NCBI GenBank assembly: GCA_943362175.1
Contig: CALRIU020000008.1
Location: 168,415 to 232,414 of the forward strand
Reading direction: 5' to 3'
Source of the DNA: UBA4416 sp943362175
GTDB taxonomy: Bacteria; Bacteroidota; Bacteroidia; B-17B0; Aurantibacillaceae
Length of the DNA stretch: 64,000 nt
The stretch's first letter is position 1. Each line of letters opens with the position of its first letter. This document shows, one piece after another, positions 17,402-26,390 of the stretch. A model generated the notes under the pieces. That model was not told the origin of the DNA, did not search any database, and worked only from the letters and a program-made list of their open reading frames with translations. A program made the position numbers and the translations under genes.

Positions 17402-18415
17402 TTAATAGTCGTAGAGGCTGCCGTAGTATTTGTTGATCACGTTCGGATCACTCAGGTTCAGTCCTTTCAGGTCTGTGGCCTTCGGTACCATTACCGGGTA
17501 CAGGCCAATGCTTTTGCGTTTGATGTTGGCAGGAGCAAATTCTTTCGGCGTCAGCTTTTCGTAACCCAGCACCGGCTCATAAAACTCAGGCGGTGCCCCG
17601 TTGTACAAGTTCCGGCGGTCTACCACCTGCGCGTAAAACGAAGGAGAGATCTCGCCGTTCATCAGGGCTTTGGAGAGCAGGTCGTTCAGGCGCTCGTTGC
17701 GTTTGTCGTAATCGTAGTTCAGTAAAATGTTACGGGCAATATCGCAGGCACCTTTATCCACGATCTTCATATTCGGAAAACCATACTTCTGGATATTGGC
17801 CAGCAGGGCCGCTGCCGTGATCGAATCCATTTTCATTTTTTCTTTTACCAGGCGGTATTTCGAGGTGTATTCCGGCAGGGTTTTGTTGCATTTCGGATTT
17901 TTCAGGCAAGCGGTGCAGTATTCTGTGGCTGCTTTGTAAGTTCCCGTAGTGTATTTTTTGTTGGCGTCGACGGTCGCATAGAGTTGTCCTTCCCATTCGT
18001 AATTGCGGCCGGCCTCTTTGGCTTTTTCCCATTGCCCTTTATTCGCCTTATACTCTTTTTTGGTATTCTGGTTGTTGAAGACGATCACATCCTTCGTAGT
18101 ATCGATATCGTAGCCGCTGGTAATGGCTTTCTCCAGCCAGCTGAGGGCCTTATATTCTTCTTTGATCCGTTGGGCGCACATGGTGGCTTTGAAGTAATGC
18201 GTGGGGTTGATCGTGCCCTTGTAGTTGCTGAAAGCAATATCGTATTTCGCATAAGCCTGTAACAGGGAATCGTGCTTGTACATGCGCTCCGCTGCAGAAA
18301 CCGTTTCATGAAAGGTCAGAAAATCCGCAGAACTTACAGCGGTGTATTTGGCCTGCGCATACACACGTTTGCCGATCGCAAGAATCACTATAAAAAGTAA
18401 AGTTTTCGATATCAT
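17402..18415 (-). CDS. Exported protein of unknown function within the mks operon
   Basis: 337-residue protein with a clear signal peptide (MISKTLLFIVILAIGKRVYAQ), helical TPR-like stretches (FHETVSAAERMYKHDSLLQAYAK, YKALSWLEKAI) and a small Cys cluster (EYCTACLKNPKC). I recognise no named family. Its placement is odd: it sits between mksE and mksB on the same strand, with gaps of only about 65 bp on each side, yet it should be periplasmic while the condensin is cytoplasmic. It is either an unrelated passenger or an unknown envelope link. Confidence 0.7.
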   Translation of the reverse strand: MISKTLLFIVILAIGKRVYAQAKYTAVSSADFLTFHETVSAAERMYKHDSLLQAYAKYDIAFSNYKGTINPTHYFKATMCAQRIKEEYKALSWLEKAITSGYDIDTTKDVIVFNNQNTKKEYKANKGQWEKAKEAGRNYEWEGQLYATVDANKKYTTGTYKAATEYCTACLKNPKCNKTLPEYTSKYRLVKEKMKMDSITAAALLANIQKYGFPNMKIVDKGACDIARNILLNYDYDKRNERLNDLLSKALMNGEISPSFYAQVVDRRNLYNGAPPEFYEPVLGYEKLTPKEFAPANIKRKSIGLYPVMVPKATDLKGLNLSDPNVINKYYGSLYDY

Positions 18416-18480
18416 AAATTTAGCGTTATGGGGTTAAACAATTCTATTGGTCTCTTAAAAATGATCCGCTCAAAAAAGTA

Positions 18481-19086
18481 CTAGTTATAGATCAAACCCT
18501 GCGTATCGTCGCTGCTGCCGCTTTCCTCATATATCGCTACCGAATTGATGATGTCCAGCAGGTAAGTATAAGAGTCGAGCACTTTATAAGATTCCGTTTT
18601 TTCGTCTTCCAGCTCCAGGAACGAATCGCGGCTCATCAGGTCGCAGATCTCCCGCACTTTATTGTGAAGGGTTTCCGAGCGGTACAGCGGAATTTTTTGT
18701 AATTTTTGTTTCAGGCGTACATTCGCATTACACTCTTCGGCAATTTCGCTGGGGCGGAAACGGCTTCCAATCCCGATCTTGTTATCCATGCTCGCGAAGA
18801 GGTCGATGATATCGATGTAACGCTCAAAACGCTCCAGCTTTTTTTCGATCTCGCTGTTCGGTTCGTGCAGCTTCGAAAAATAGAAAAAGTTATTGCCGCG
18901 CTCAATGTTGTAGCGGATCACGTTGAAGTAAGCCTGGAGCCTGTCGAAATTCTCCGGGTTGTTGATCACGTCATAGAGGCGGTTCATGCCATCGCGCGTT
19001 CCATTGCTGGAAATAAACGCACCACGCGCCATCACCGCAAAAATGTCATGCGTTTGTTTCGGTAAATTGAAATTGTATTCTTCCAT
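18481..19086 (-). CDS. mksE: Condensin subunit MksE
   Basis: 201-residue acidic protein that resembles Bacteroidota MksE: NLPKQTHDIFAVMARGAFIS at the N-terminus, then RLQAYFNVIRYNIERGNNFFYFS and a winged-helix-like C-terminal half ending in a variable acidic tail. MksE is the small kleisin-binding (KITE-type) subunit that joins MksF to the MksB heads. It is encoded between mksF and the exported protein in the same orientation. The call rests on size, order in the operon and partial motif recognition. Confidence 0.75.
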   Translation of the reverse strand: MEEYNFNLPKQTHDIFAVMARGAFISSNGTRDGMNRLYDVINNPENFDRLQAYFNVIRYNIERGNNFFYFSKLHEPNSEIEKKLERFERYIDIIDLFASMDNKIGIGSRFRPSEIAEECNANVRLKQKLQKIPLYRSETLHNKVREICDLMSRDSFLELEDEKTESYKVLDSYTYLLDIINSVAIYEESGSSDDTQGLIYN

Positions 19087-19101
19087 TCTCTTTTTTTTAT
19101 T

Positions 19102-19120
19102 TCCCGCAGATCATGCCGGT
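19102..19120. repeat. Half-copy of the CCCGCAGAT palindromic element
   Basis: TCCCGCAGATCATGCCGGT matches one arm of the full 61-bp element at 26661-26721 read in reverse (TCCCGCAGATCACGCC). It lies in the mksF-mksE gap. Confidence 0.55.
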
Positions 19121-19147
19121 TTTTTTTAATTTTTCATTTCGCCTTCT

Positions 19148-19167
19148 CCCTTCGACTACGCTCAGGG
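19148..19167. repeat. CCCTTCGACTACGCTCAGGG repeat
   Basis: A 20-bp copy of a dispersed motif whose near-identical inverted copy (one mismatch) lies at 40271-40290 and a more divergent copy at 5768-5787. It sits in the 138-bp gap between mksF and mksE. Confidence 0.7.
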
Positions 19168-19224
19168 AGCGGCGTTCGAATTGCAAAGCCTCTTTTGTTC
19201 TACCTCCACCTCCACCTCTCAATT

Positions 19225-20457
19225 CTAAGAAGTCTTCTTCTTCGCCTTCTCTTTCATGGGCAGGATGAGTGTGTAGCCCAGCCGTTTTTTCGTGTCGCCC
19301 TCCGTATAATCGTGGTACTGCAGGCGGTATTTAAAATCCAGCTGTGTCTGGTACTCCATCGCAATTTCCACAAACAGCGATAAGCGCTCTTCAAACGACA
19401 CATTCCCGATCATCTTCGGAAATTTATAATCCATCAGGTACTCGAATAAATTCTGCTTGCCCTGGTTCAAAAAGCGGTCTACCAGCTTCTCCGTATCCAG
19501 CTTGATCTGCTGCTCCAGGCCTTTGTCCTTGAAGTTGCCGGCCATTTTGTCGGCCAGGCCGCGCACCATCAGGCGCGTAATCTTGTATTTCTCCGAGATC
19601 CGCTTACACAGCACATGCCCGTCGTCGCTGTAGAGGAAGTCAATCGGGATCTTGGTCTTCGGGGTCTTATGCCCGTTGTGCTTCAGTGTGTTGATGTTGT
19701 TGACGATCTCACGGAAATTGGTTTTGTAATGCAGGGTGCCGTGGTCCTTCACCTCTTTCAGGCGCTGTGCTTTTTTGTACACGTCGAGCTGGAACTGGAT
19801 TTTGTTGATGAAGTCCGTGATGTCCGTCTGGATCTCGATGAGGAAGTCAAGGTTTTCGATGAGGCTCGCTTTCAGGGCGGTTACAATGCCGAACAGCTCG
19901 CTGTCGTTGGTGATGGAGAACAAAGTCCTCGTTTCATCCACGATGTCGGTTGTTTTCTTAATGAACTCGATGATTGTGTCGCGCTTCTCCCTGTAGTCCT
20001 CCAGCTTCTGCAATTTGATGCGGTAGTTGCTTTCGTTCTTGTAGGTGTCATCCACGTTCTTTTGCAGCTTGATGATCTCGCGTGTGAGCGTGGCATTGAT
20101 GCGCTTCAGGTATTTCTTGATGCTACGCAGGAAGCGCATTTCGCGGGCTTCCTGGTAAAACGCGATGTGGCGTTTCAGCTCGTTGATGTAATCGTTGATG
20201 AAGCCCGGCGTTACCTCGCCGATCTCCATAAAATCCTCGAACATCGCCACTACGGAGTCGTTGAGGCTCACAATGTTCTCGTACTCGAATAAAATATCGA
20301 GCGAGATGAGCTTCTTGTACTGCTCCTCGGTAATGTCGTCGCGGCCCAGGAGCTCATTCACGGTTACCTGGTCCCGCTGCCCGAACAGTAATTCAACTAT
20401 ACCACGGTTGTGGTAGAGGTTTGATAGTAAATCTTTAACATTGACCTGTAAACTCAT
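19225..20457 (-). CDS. mksF: Kleisin-like condensin subunit MksF
   Basis: 410-residue protein: an N-terminal winged-helix-like region (about 1-95), a helical bundle or coiled middle (LRSIKKYLKRINATLTREI, FIKKTTDIVDETRTLF, DFINKIQFQLDVYKKAQ) and a C-terminal domain ending in a basic KEKAKKKTS tail. This is the MukF/MksF plan, and the gene leads the mksF-mksE-X-mksB operon. MksF bridges the two MksB heads and binds MksE. Sequence similarity within this family is low, so the call depends mainly on context. Confidence 0.72.
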   Translation of the reverse strand: MSLQVNVKDLLSNLYHNRGIVELLFGQRDQVTVNELLGRDDITEEQYKKLISLDILFEYENIVSLNDSVVAMFEDFMEIGEVTPGFINDYINELKRHIAFYQEAREMRFLRSIKKYLKRINATLTREIIKLQKNVDDTYKNESNYRIKLQKLEDYREKRDTIIEFIKKTTDIVDETRTLFSITNDSELFGIVTALKASLIENLDFLIEIQTDITDFINKIQFQLDVYKKAQRLKEVKDHGTLHYKTNFREIVNNINTLKHNGHKTPKTKIPIDFLYSDDGHVLCKRISEKYKITRLMVRGLADKMAGNFKDKGLEQQIKLDTEKLVDRFLNQGKQNLFEYLMDYKFPKMIGNVSFEERLSLFVEIAMEYQTQLDFKYRLQYHDYTEGDTKKRLGYTLILPMKEKAKKKTS

Positions 20458-20479
20458 TCAAATAGCTCTGTTTAACACA

Positions 20480-20510
20480 TAAAAATACGAAGGCTTAGGG
20501 GCCTGCTAAA
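20480..20510 (-). promoter_or_regulatory. Possible promoter of the mks operon
   Basis: On the minus strand, TTTA (20510-20507) and TATTTTTA (20487-20480) are spaced by 19 nt, close to TTTG-N19-TAnnTTTG with two mismatches. The -7 box lies 22 bp before the mksF start. Confidence 0.35.
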
Positions 20511-20710
20511 GTCGGGTTATTAACAAAAAGCGGAGTAATTCACCAAATCAGTGCTTGGCTTTCTGTAAGCCGCTGGAAAACAGCTTTTTTAATGTTAATT
20601 AGAAGTGGAAAACGTCGCAGTGCGTGATTTTACGTGGATTGGACCTGTTTACGAAATTAGGAGAGAGTGGGAGCAAGCTATTTGAAGAAGATCTCGGTAA
20701 TCATTTAAAA

Positions 20711-20842
20711 TTTTGGGCGTGCCCTTCCGCAAAGAACAGGCGGAAGGGTCAGGCTATCCCTTCAATCTTTTTTGCCGTGCTTCGGCTGCGCCCGGCAACC
20801 GGCAAAAAAGGATTTCCGTTCTATCCTTTACGCATATTTCCA
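20711..20842. repeat. Mosaic intergenic repeat, module 1 (GGGCGTGCCC hairpins)
   Basis: It starts TTTTGGGCGTGCCC, followed by a perfect hairpin CCCTTCCGC/GCGGAAGGG (20722-20730, 20740-20748). Next come CAGGCTATCC and a second hairpin, CTTTTTTGCCG/CGGCAAAAAAG (20767-20777, 20800-20810). This layout resembles interspersed elements seen in intergenic DNA of many Bacteroidota. It is non-coding. The 633-bp gap between mksF and the M43 gene is otherwise empty except for module 2 and the promoters. Confidence 0.6.
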
Positions 20843-20878
20843 GAGCTATGGGCTCACTGCTCATTCCAAAGAAACCCT

Positions 20879-20984
20879 GCGCCAGGGATGCATAGGGGTT
20901 AGTTCCTTTACCGTCCCCGACTCGTCGGGACGGTAAAGAACCGCAGCGGAGCGAAGCCCGGTGCAGCCCGCCCGGGCGCCCAAA
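20879..20984. repeat. Mosaic intergenic repeat, module 2 (GCGCCAGGGA...GGGCGCCCAAA)
   Basis: Bounded by GCGCCAGGGA and GCCCGCCCGGGCGCCCAAA with a central strong hairpin (CTTTACCGTCCC at 20906-20917 against GGGACGGTAAAG at 20927-20938). The same boundaries enclose a different hairpin at 48700-48791. The shared ends with swapped centres mark a dispersed mosaic element. Confidence 0.75.
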
Positions 20985-21031
20985 TTTAAAAAAATGATGA
21001 AATTCAATTGCTAAGAACTCCGGAATTCTAC

Positions 21032-21062
21032 TTTGGCTTAATACCATTTATTAGTATCTTTG
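21032..21062 (+). promoter_or_regulatory. Consensus Bacteroidota promoter for the M43 protease
   Basis: TTTG at 21032-21035, a 19-nt spacer and TATCTTTG at 21055-21062 fit TTTG-N19-TAnnTTTG exactly. The start codon is 28 bp downstream. Confidence 0.8.
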
Positions 21063-21090
21063 GTAGATAACCTCGCCAAATTCTTGTTGC

Positions 21091-23808
21091 ATGAAAAAAT
21101 TTCTACCAGGTCTTTTAGTGTTTTTAATTATATCTGTTCAGAACCTCTGTGCCCAACAGGTCAGGTACTGCGGAACCGATGCCGCCATGAAACAGCTGCT
21201 GGAAGCTCATCCTGAGATGCTGGCTTCTATCCTGGCTAATGAACAACAGTATACAACGGATGCCAATGCACAAGCACAAAGAGGAATCCAGAGCGTGCCT
21301 GTGTATACCATCCCTGTAGTGTTCCATGTGCTTCACCAGAACGGATCCGAAAATATTTCCGATGCGCAGATCATTGACGGGATCAACGTATTGAATACGG
21401 ATATGCGTAAGCTCAATGCCGATACGTCCCTCATCATTCCACGCTTCAAGCCTTTGCTCTCCGACATTAAAGTGGTGTTTGCACTTGCCAGGCTCGATCC
21501 TCAGGGCAATTGCACCAATGGTATCGACCGCATTTATACAGCGAAAACAAATTATGGCGACGACAGCGCGAAGGTGAACCCCTGGCCGCGCGATAAGTAC
21601 CTGAATATCTGGACCGCCAAAGCCCTGCAACAGGGCTGGGCCGGTTATGCCTATTATCCTTCGGCAGCTACAGGCTCTTTGTCGGTGCATGATGGCCTGA
21701 TGGTGCTGGCAGATTATGTAGGCTCTATCGGGACCAGCACGCCTTACAAATCGCGGACACTCACCCATGAAGTCGGGCACTGGCTCGACCTCGGGCATCC
21801 CTGGAACAGGACCATCAATATTTCCATCAACGTGGGCCTGGCCTGTGGCGATGACCTGGTCTTCGATACGCCGACTACGAAAGGGCACGTCACCTGCCCG
21901 GACCTCAATACACCGGATTGTATGATCGATACCTTTTCGACAGGCAGCTTTGATTTTAATGCGGTAACTGTGTCATCCGGAACGCTGGATCCGACGCCTG
22001 CTGCTGCCATCTACGACAGCGTAGCCGTGACGCCTTTCCAGGCCGTAGGCCTTTCCGCCAACCCGGCAACAGCCGGCGCCTTTGCTTTTTCCGGCTGGCC
22101 AACCGGGGCAGCGAATGGTGAAACGAATTACAGCGCGCTCACCGGTACGCTCAATCCTTCCAAGTATTATGAAATTACCGTAGCGCCGAAATACGGCTCT
22201 TCGTCCATGAGCCTTTATGGATTCAAATGCACCGTGAGCCGCTCTGCCACCGGTCCGCGGACCTATGCCATCCGTTCCAGCGCCGACGGCTTTACCGGTA
22301 ATCTGACGGCCACCCTCTCTCCGGCCAACGCCAATTTAAGTGTGCAGGCGGGCGATGTGTTCTTCTATAAGGCGGATGCGACCAGCGTCGAAAACGGGAC
22401 GAAGATTTCCGTATCGGGCACACCGTTTACCAACAAGACCAGCCCGGTGACGTTCCGGATCTACGCCTGGAATGCGGAAGACAACCTCGGATCGTTTTCC
22501 ATAGACGATGTGTCTATCCTCGGCTCAACAGGTGTGATCGAAAATATTCAGAACCACATGGAGTACTCGTATTGCACACACATGTTTACCACGGGGCAGA
22601 TGAACCGCATGAGGGCTGCCGTGGAAAGCACGGTTTCGGGAAGAAGCAATTTGTGGTCGGCTTCGAACCTTACGGCTACAGGCGTTACAGGGCCTACCGT
22701 GACCTGCGCGCCGGCTCCTGAATTTTATGCAAGCCGCACGCGCCTTTGCAAAGGCGGTACCGTTACCTTTACCAAAAGCATGATGAATGCTGCCGAAACC
22801 AGCCGCCAGTGGGTGTTCCAGGGTGGATCCCCGGCAACGTCCACAGCGGTGAATCCAACCATAACCTATACGGCAGCCGGGATCTATTCGGTGAGCCTGA
22901 GCGCGACCAATGCTTCCGGAACAAATACCATTACCAAAACACAATACATCCGCGTAGACAATACTACGGCGGACATGGTGTATACCGGCGCTTACAGCGA
23001 GGGTTTTGAAACAGCCGCTGTTCTTAGCCACGACTGGCAGTCGGTGGATATGGATAACAACGGGCATAGATGGGAATGGGTATCGGGTGTTGGCACGGGC
23101 GGCAGCAACGCCATGCGCATGGGCGCCTTCGGCAACAGCGGCCAGGACATGGATGAGCTCCTGAGTCCTTCGTTTGATCTCACCGGTACACAGGACAGGT
23201 CTTTCGTTTTCAAAGTAGCTGCGACGGCTATCAGCAACACCTTATTGAACCCTGAGGTAAAGGACGAGCTGAAAGTATTCTTCTCGACCAACTGCGGAAC
23301 AACCTGGATCCCGAGAGCAACCTATACGGGCACCACACTGGTGAACAATCCCATCACCACTTCGGCCTTTGTTCCGAATGCTTCTACGGTGTGGACTCAA
23401 AATTCCATCCTGATCCCGTCCATCTTCCTGACGAATAACTTCAGGGTGAAATTCCAGTATAAGTCGAGCTACCAGGGTAATCATGTTTACCTCGATGATG
23501 TGAACATCTCTCAGACAGTCGGTGTTCCGGAAAACAGCCTGGCCGGCAATGATGTTTCGATCTATCCCAACCCGAGCAACGAAACGGCCACGGTGGCTTA
23601 CCACCTGGCCTCCGCGGCTAGCGTTGGGCTGGAAGTGTTCGATGTGCTAGGTAAGTGCGTGTACCAGATGCCGGCGGTGAACCAGCCGGAAGGGGAATAT
23701 GTCCTTACTCTTTCGAAGCGCGAACAAAACCTGGGCAATGGTGTTTACTTCGTGAAATTACTGGTAAACGGCAGGCCACAAACCAGGAAGCTGATCATCT
23801 CTGAATAA
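21091..23808 (+). CDS. Secreted M43 (pappalysin-type) metalloprotease with T9SS domain
   Basis: 905 residues. After the signal peptide (to about 21) comes an M43 metzincin domain with HEVGHWLDLGH (zinc His226, His230, His236; Glu227) and a Met-turn region HMEYSYC at about 489-495. The two are about 260 residues apart, against about 60 in typical M43 enzymes, because a beta-rich domain ending SFSIDDVSILGS is inserted. Then follow a PKD-like domain (about 545-630), a MAM-like jellyroll ending VYLDDVNISQ and a C-terminal sorting domain (VSIYPNPSN to KLIISE). It is a surface or secreted protease with its own consensus promoter. Confidence 0.88.
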   Translation: MKKFLPGLLVFLIISVQNLCAQQVRYCGTDAAMKQLLEAHPEMLASILANEQQYTTDANAQAQRGIQSVPVYTIPVVFHVLHQNGSENISDAQIIDGINVLNTDMRKLNADTSLIIPRFKPLLSDIKVVFALARLDPQGNCTNGIDRIYTAKTNYGDDSAKVNPWPRDKYLNIWTAKALQQGWAGYAYYPSAATGSLSVHDGLMVLADYVGSIGTSTPYKSRTLTHEVGHWLDLGHPWNRTINISINVGLACGDDLVFDTPTTKGHVTCPDLNTPDCMIDTFSTGSFDFNAVTVSSGTLDPTPAAAIYDSVAVTPFQAVGLSANPATAGAFAFSGWPTGAANGETNYSALTGTLNPSKYYEITVAPKYGSSSMSLYGFKCTVSRSATGPRTYAIRSSADGFTGNLTATLSPANANLSVQAGDVFFYKADATSVENGTKISVSGTPFTNKTSPVTFRIYAWNAEDNLGSFSIDDVSILGSTGVIENIQNHMEYSYCTHMFTTGQMNRMRAAVESTVSGRSNLWSASNLTATGVTGPTVTCAPAPEFYASRTRLCKGGTVTFTKSMMNAAETSRQWVFQGGSPATSTAVNPTITYTAAGIYSVSLSATNASGTNTITKTQYIRVDNTTADMVYTGAYSEGFETAAVLSHDWQSVDMDNNGHRWEWVSGVGTGGSNAMRMGAFGNSGQDMDELLSPSFDLTGTQDRSFVFKVAATAISNTLLNPEVKDELKVFFSTNCGTTWIPRATYTGTTLVNNPITTSAFVPNASTVWTQNSILIPSIFLTNNFRVKFQYKSSYQGNHVYLDDVNISQTVGVPENSLAGNDVSIYPNPSNETATVAYHLASAASVGLEVFDVLGKCVYQMPAVNQPEGEYVLTLSKREQNLGNGVYFVKLLVNGRPQTRKLIISE

Positions 23809-23905
23809 GGAAAGCGGCCTGGGTATGTGAAAAAAACAAAAAACCGGCGTTGCTCCTGAACCGTGTAGTATAAGATATGTATTTTAGCAGCCGCATTCAC
23901 TCTCT

Positions 23906-25504
23906 ATGTTTACAAAGCAAACTCTTCCTTTAAGCGATACTTCGCTGTTTTCAGATCTTTTTACGGATTATATCCAGGCTGCCGAAGAGGTAAAACCCTT
24001 CTACGGGTTTCATATTGACCAGGCTGCCTACAGCGCTTTTTTCAGCAAGGATCCGTTTAAGGATCTTAACCGCGAGGTGTTGGTACAAGCCCTTGAGCGG
24101 CAGGGCAAACTGGTAGAGAACACACACCCGGCTACCTGGAACAACATCAGCCTTCTTAAAGACAAGAATGCCTATACCGTCACCACCGGCCACCAGCTTT
24201 GCCTCTTCACCGGGCCCTTGTATTTTATTTACAAGATCATCAGCACCATCAACCTGGCGAAGACCTTAACGGAACAATTTCCCGGAAAATCCATTGTGCC
24301 TGTGTACTGGATGGCCAGCGAAGACCACGATTTCGAAGAGATCAACCATGTGCATGTGTTCGGTAAAAAGGTGAGCTGGAACAGCACGCAGAAAGGCAGT
24401 GTAGGCGAGTTCAGCACCGAAGGTATCGGCGAAGCCTTAACGGAGTTGAAAGTGATCTTAGGGGAAAGCGATCATGCCAAAGCGATTGCCGAATTATTTG
24501 AGAAAGCCTATACGAAGCATGCGAACCTGGCCGATGCCACGCGTTTCCTGGTAAATGAGCTTTTCGGCGAATACGGCCTCGTGATCCTGGATGGTAATGA
24601 TAAAGAACTGAAGTCCTTATTTACCGGAGAGTTTAAAAAAGATATTTTCGGGCAGGCATCATTCAGCGCGGTGAATCAGAGCATTGATGAGTTGAAAAAA
24701 CAGTATGCCATCCAGGTGAATCCGCGTGAGATCAATGTATTCTACAAAACAGAGCAGCTCAGGGAACGGATCGAGAAGAACGGCGAAGACTACAAAGCGG
24801 TGAATACCACGAAGGTTTTTTCAAAGGCAGAGCTGGAAAAGCTCATTGATACGGATCCTGGGACCATGAGCCCCAATGTGGTGCTGAGGCCTTTATACCA
24901 ACAGAAAATTCTGCCGAATGTAGCCTATGTGGGCGGACCGGGAGAGATTGCTTACTGGCTGGAATACAAGCACCTGTTTGAGGTGTACGGAATTACCCTG
25001 CCGATCCTGATGCCGCGTCATTTTGTAATGCTGATCGATAAAGGGACGGGCAATAAGCTTCTGAAGCTCAACATCCGTATTTCCGACTCGTTCAAGGAAG
25101 GAGAAGAGCTGGTGAAGCAGTTCATCAAAACCGAATACGATAACTCCATCCTCGAAGAAGCACGCAGCAAGCTGGCGGTGGTTTATGCTTCGCTGACAGA
25201 AACCGTTGCTGCCATTGATAAAACACTGACAGGAACTGTAGAGGCAGAAAAGCAAAAAGCCATCAACGGCATTGCTGCCGTTGAACAAAAAATGAACCGC
25301 GCGTTGAAACAAAAATCGGAGAACGACGTGAACCAGATCTGGGCCATCAAAGGAAAATTATTTCCGAACAACATTCCGCAGGAGCGTTACGATAATTTCA
25401 GCATGTACTATGCCAAATACGGGAAGGATTTCATCAAAGAGCTGATGGGCCTGTTGGTGTACGATTTGAAAACATTCCACTACACGGTTCTCCGTGAAGC
25501 ATAA
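23906..25504 (+). CDS. bshC: Bacillithiol biosynthesis cysteine-adding enzyme BshC
   Basis: 532-residue enzyme of the length and sequence expected for BshC, which adds cysteine to glucosaminyl-malate to finish bacillithiol, the low-molecular-weight thiol of many Bacteroidota. Visible family blocks are TTGHQLCLFTGPLYFIYKI near residue 95, PVYWMASEDHDFEEINHVHV near 135 (nucleotide-binding Rossmann core), GPGEIAYWLEYK near 345 and a C-terminal coiled coil. BshA and BshB are not in this window. It is followed 6 bp later by a DUF2071 gene. Confidence 0.93.
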   Translation: MFTKQTLPLSDTSLFSDLFTDYIQAAEEVKPFYGFHIDQAAYSAFFSKDPFKDLNREVLVQALERQGKLVENTHPATWNNISLLKDKNAYTVTTGHQLCLFTGPLYFIYKIISTINLAKTLTEQFPGKSIVPVYWMASEDHDFEEINHVHVFGKKVSWNSTQKGSVGEFSTEGIGEALTELKVILGESDHAKAIAELFEKAYTKHANLADATRFLVNELFGEYGLVILDGNDKELKSLFTGEFKKDIFGQASFSAVNQSIDELKKQYAIQVNPREINVFYKTEQLRERIEKNGEDYKAVNTTKVFSKAELEKLIDTDPGTMSPNVVLRPLYQQKILPNVAYVGGPGEIAYWLEYKHLFEVYGITLPILMPRHFVMLIDKGTGNKLLKLNIRISDSFKEGEELVKQFIKTEYDNSILEEARSKLAVVYASLTETVAAIDKTLTGTVEAEKQKAINGIAAVEQKMNRALKQKSENDVNQIWAIKGKLFPNNIPQERYDNFSMYYAKYGKDFIKELMGLLVYDLKTFHYTVLREA

Positions 25505-25510
25505 GCACTC

Positions 25511-26236
25511 ATGACTAAGCGGGTATTTCTAAAAGCAGAATGGCGCAAGCTCCTCATGATCAATTACGAGGTGGATGTGGAGGCGATCCTTCCCTACCTG
25601 CCGGCCCACACAGAACCAGATCTGTATCATGGGAAATGCCTGGTAAGCATCGTCGGTTTTATGTTCCTCAACACCCGCGTTAAAGGCATGAAGATATTCA
25701 ATCACGTGAATTTTGAAGAAGTAAACCTGCGCTTCTACAACAAGTACAGGATGCCTTCCGGGGAAGTGCGCCGCGGTACCACCTTTATCAAGGAAATTGT
25801 TTCGAAGCCGGCGATTACTTTCATTGCCAATACGCTTTACAAAGAAAAATACGTGACGCTGCCGATGGGGCATACCATCAGGGAACAGGGCGATGAGCTG
25901 GAAGTGGAATACCGCTGGCGCTATCACCAGAAGATGAACTTTATCCATTGCAAAGCGGAACAGAAGCTGAACCCGATGGCGCAGAACAGCCTTGAGGAAT
26001 TTATCACCGAGCATTACTGGGGCTATACCAAATTGTCCTTAACCGAAACGTCGGAATATGCTGTGGAGCACCCGCGCTGGGAAACCTACCGTGTTACCGG
26101 CTTCCGGGCAGACATTGATTTTGAAGGATTGTACGGGCCGGGTTTCGCTGCCTTAAAAGATCAGAAGCCGCATTCGGTTTTGTTGGCGGAAGGCTCTGCG
26201 ATTTTAGTGAGGGGCGGTGGTAGAATTGGCCGCTAG
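25511..26236 (+). CDS. DUF2071 (YqjF-like) family protein
   Basis: 241-residue protein with DUF2071 landmarks: FLKAEWRKLLMINYEVD at the start, LPYLPAHTEPDLYHGKCLVSIVGFMF, VNFEEVNLRFYNKY, RGTTFIKEIV and the C-terminal SVLLAEGSAILV. The family folds like an acetoacetate-decarboxylase relative but lacks a proven activity. The start is 6 bp after bshC, so co-transcription is likely, though a functional link to bacillithiol is not established. Confidence 0.85.
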   Translation: MTKRVFLKAEWRKLLMINYEVDVEAILPYLPAHTEPDLYHGKCLVSIVGFMFLNTRVKGMKIFNHVNFEEVNLRFYNKYRMPSGEVRRGTTFIKEIVSKPAITFIANTLYKEKYVTLPMGHTIREQGDELEVEYRWRYHQKMNFIHCKAEQKLNPMAQNSLEEFITEHYWGYTKLSLTETSEYAVEHPRWETYRVTGFRADIDFEGLYGPGFAALKDQKPHSVLLAEGSAILVRGGGRIGR

Positions 26237-26390
26237 TGTGGTTTCGGTAGCCTGAGCCACCCTTTGGGATGTGAAGTAGCGTCATCAGTTTATCAATTGC
26301 GTTTCCGGCGATTGACATCCATGACTGGTTTCAATTTCTTTTTGTATGAGTGGTTGCTGAGCGTGGTCGATGCATCGACGCCTCAAATGC

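Noticed and set aside
13655..20457. Wadjet (JetABCD) anti-plasmid defence system
   Set aside because: The three condensin-like subunits fit, but no JetD TOPRIM nuclease gene lies beside them. The operon ends at a terminator followed by a DUF2200 gene, so MksBEF is the better call.
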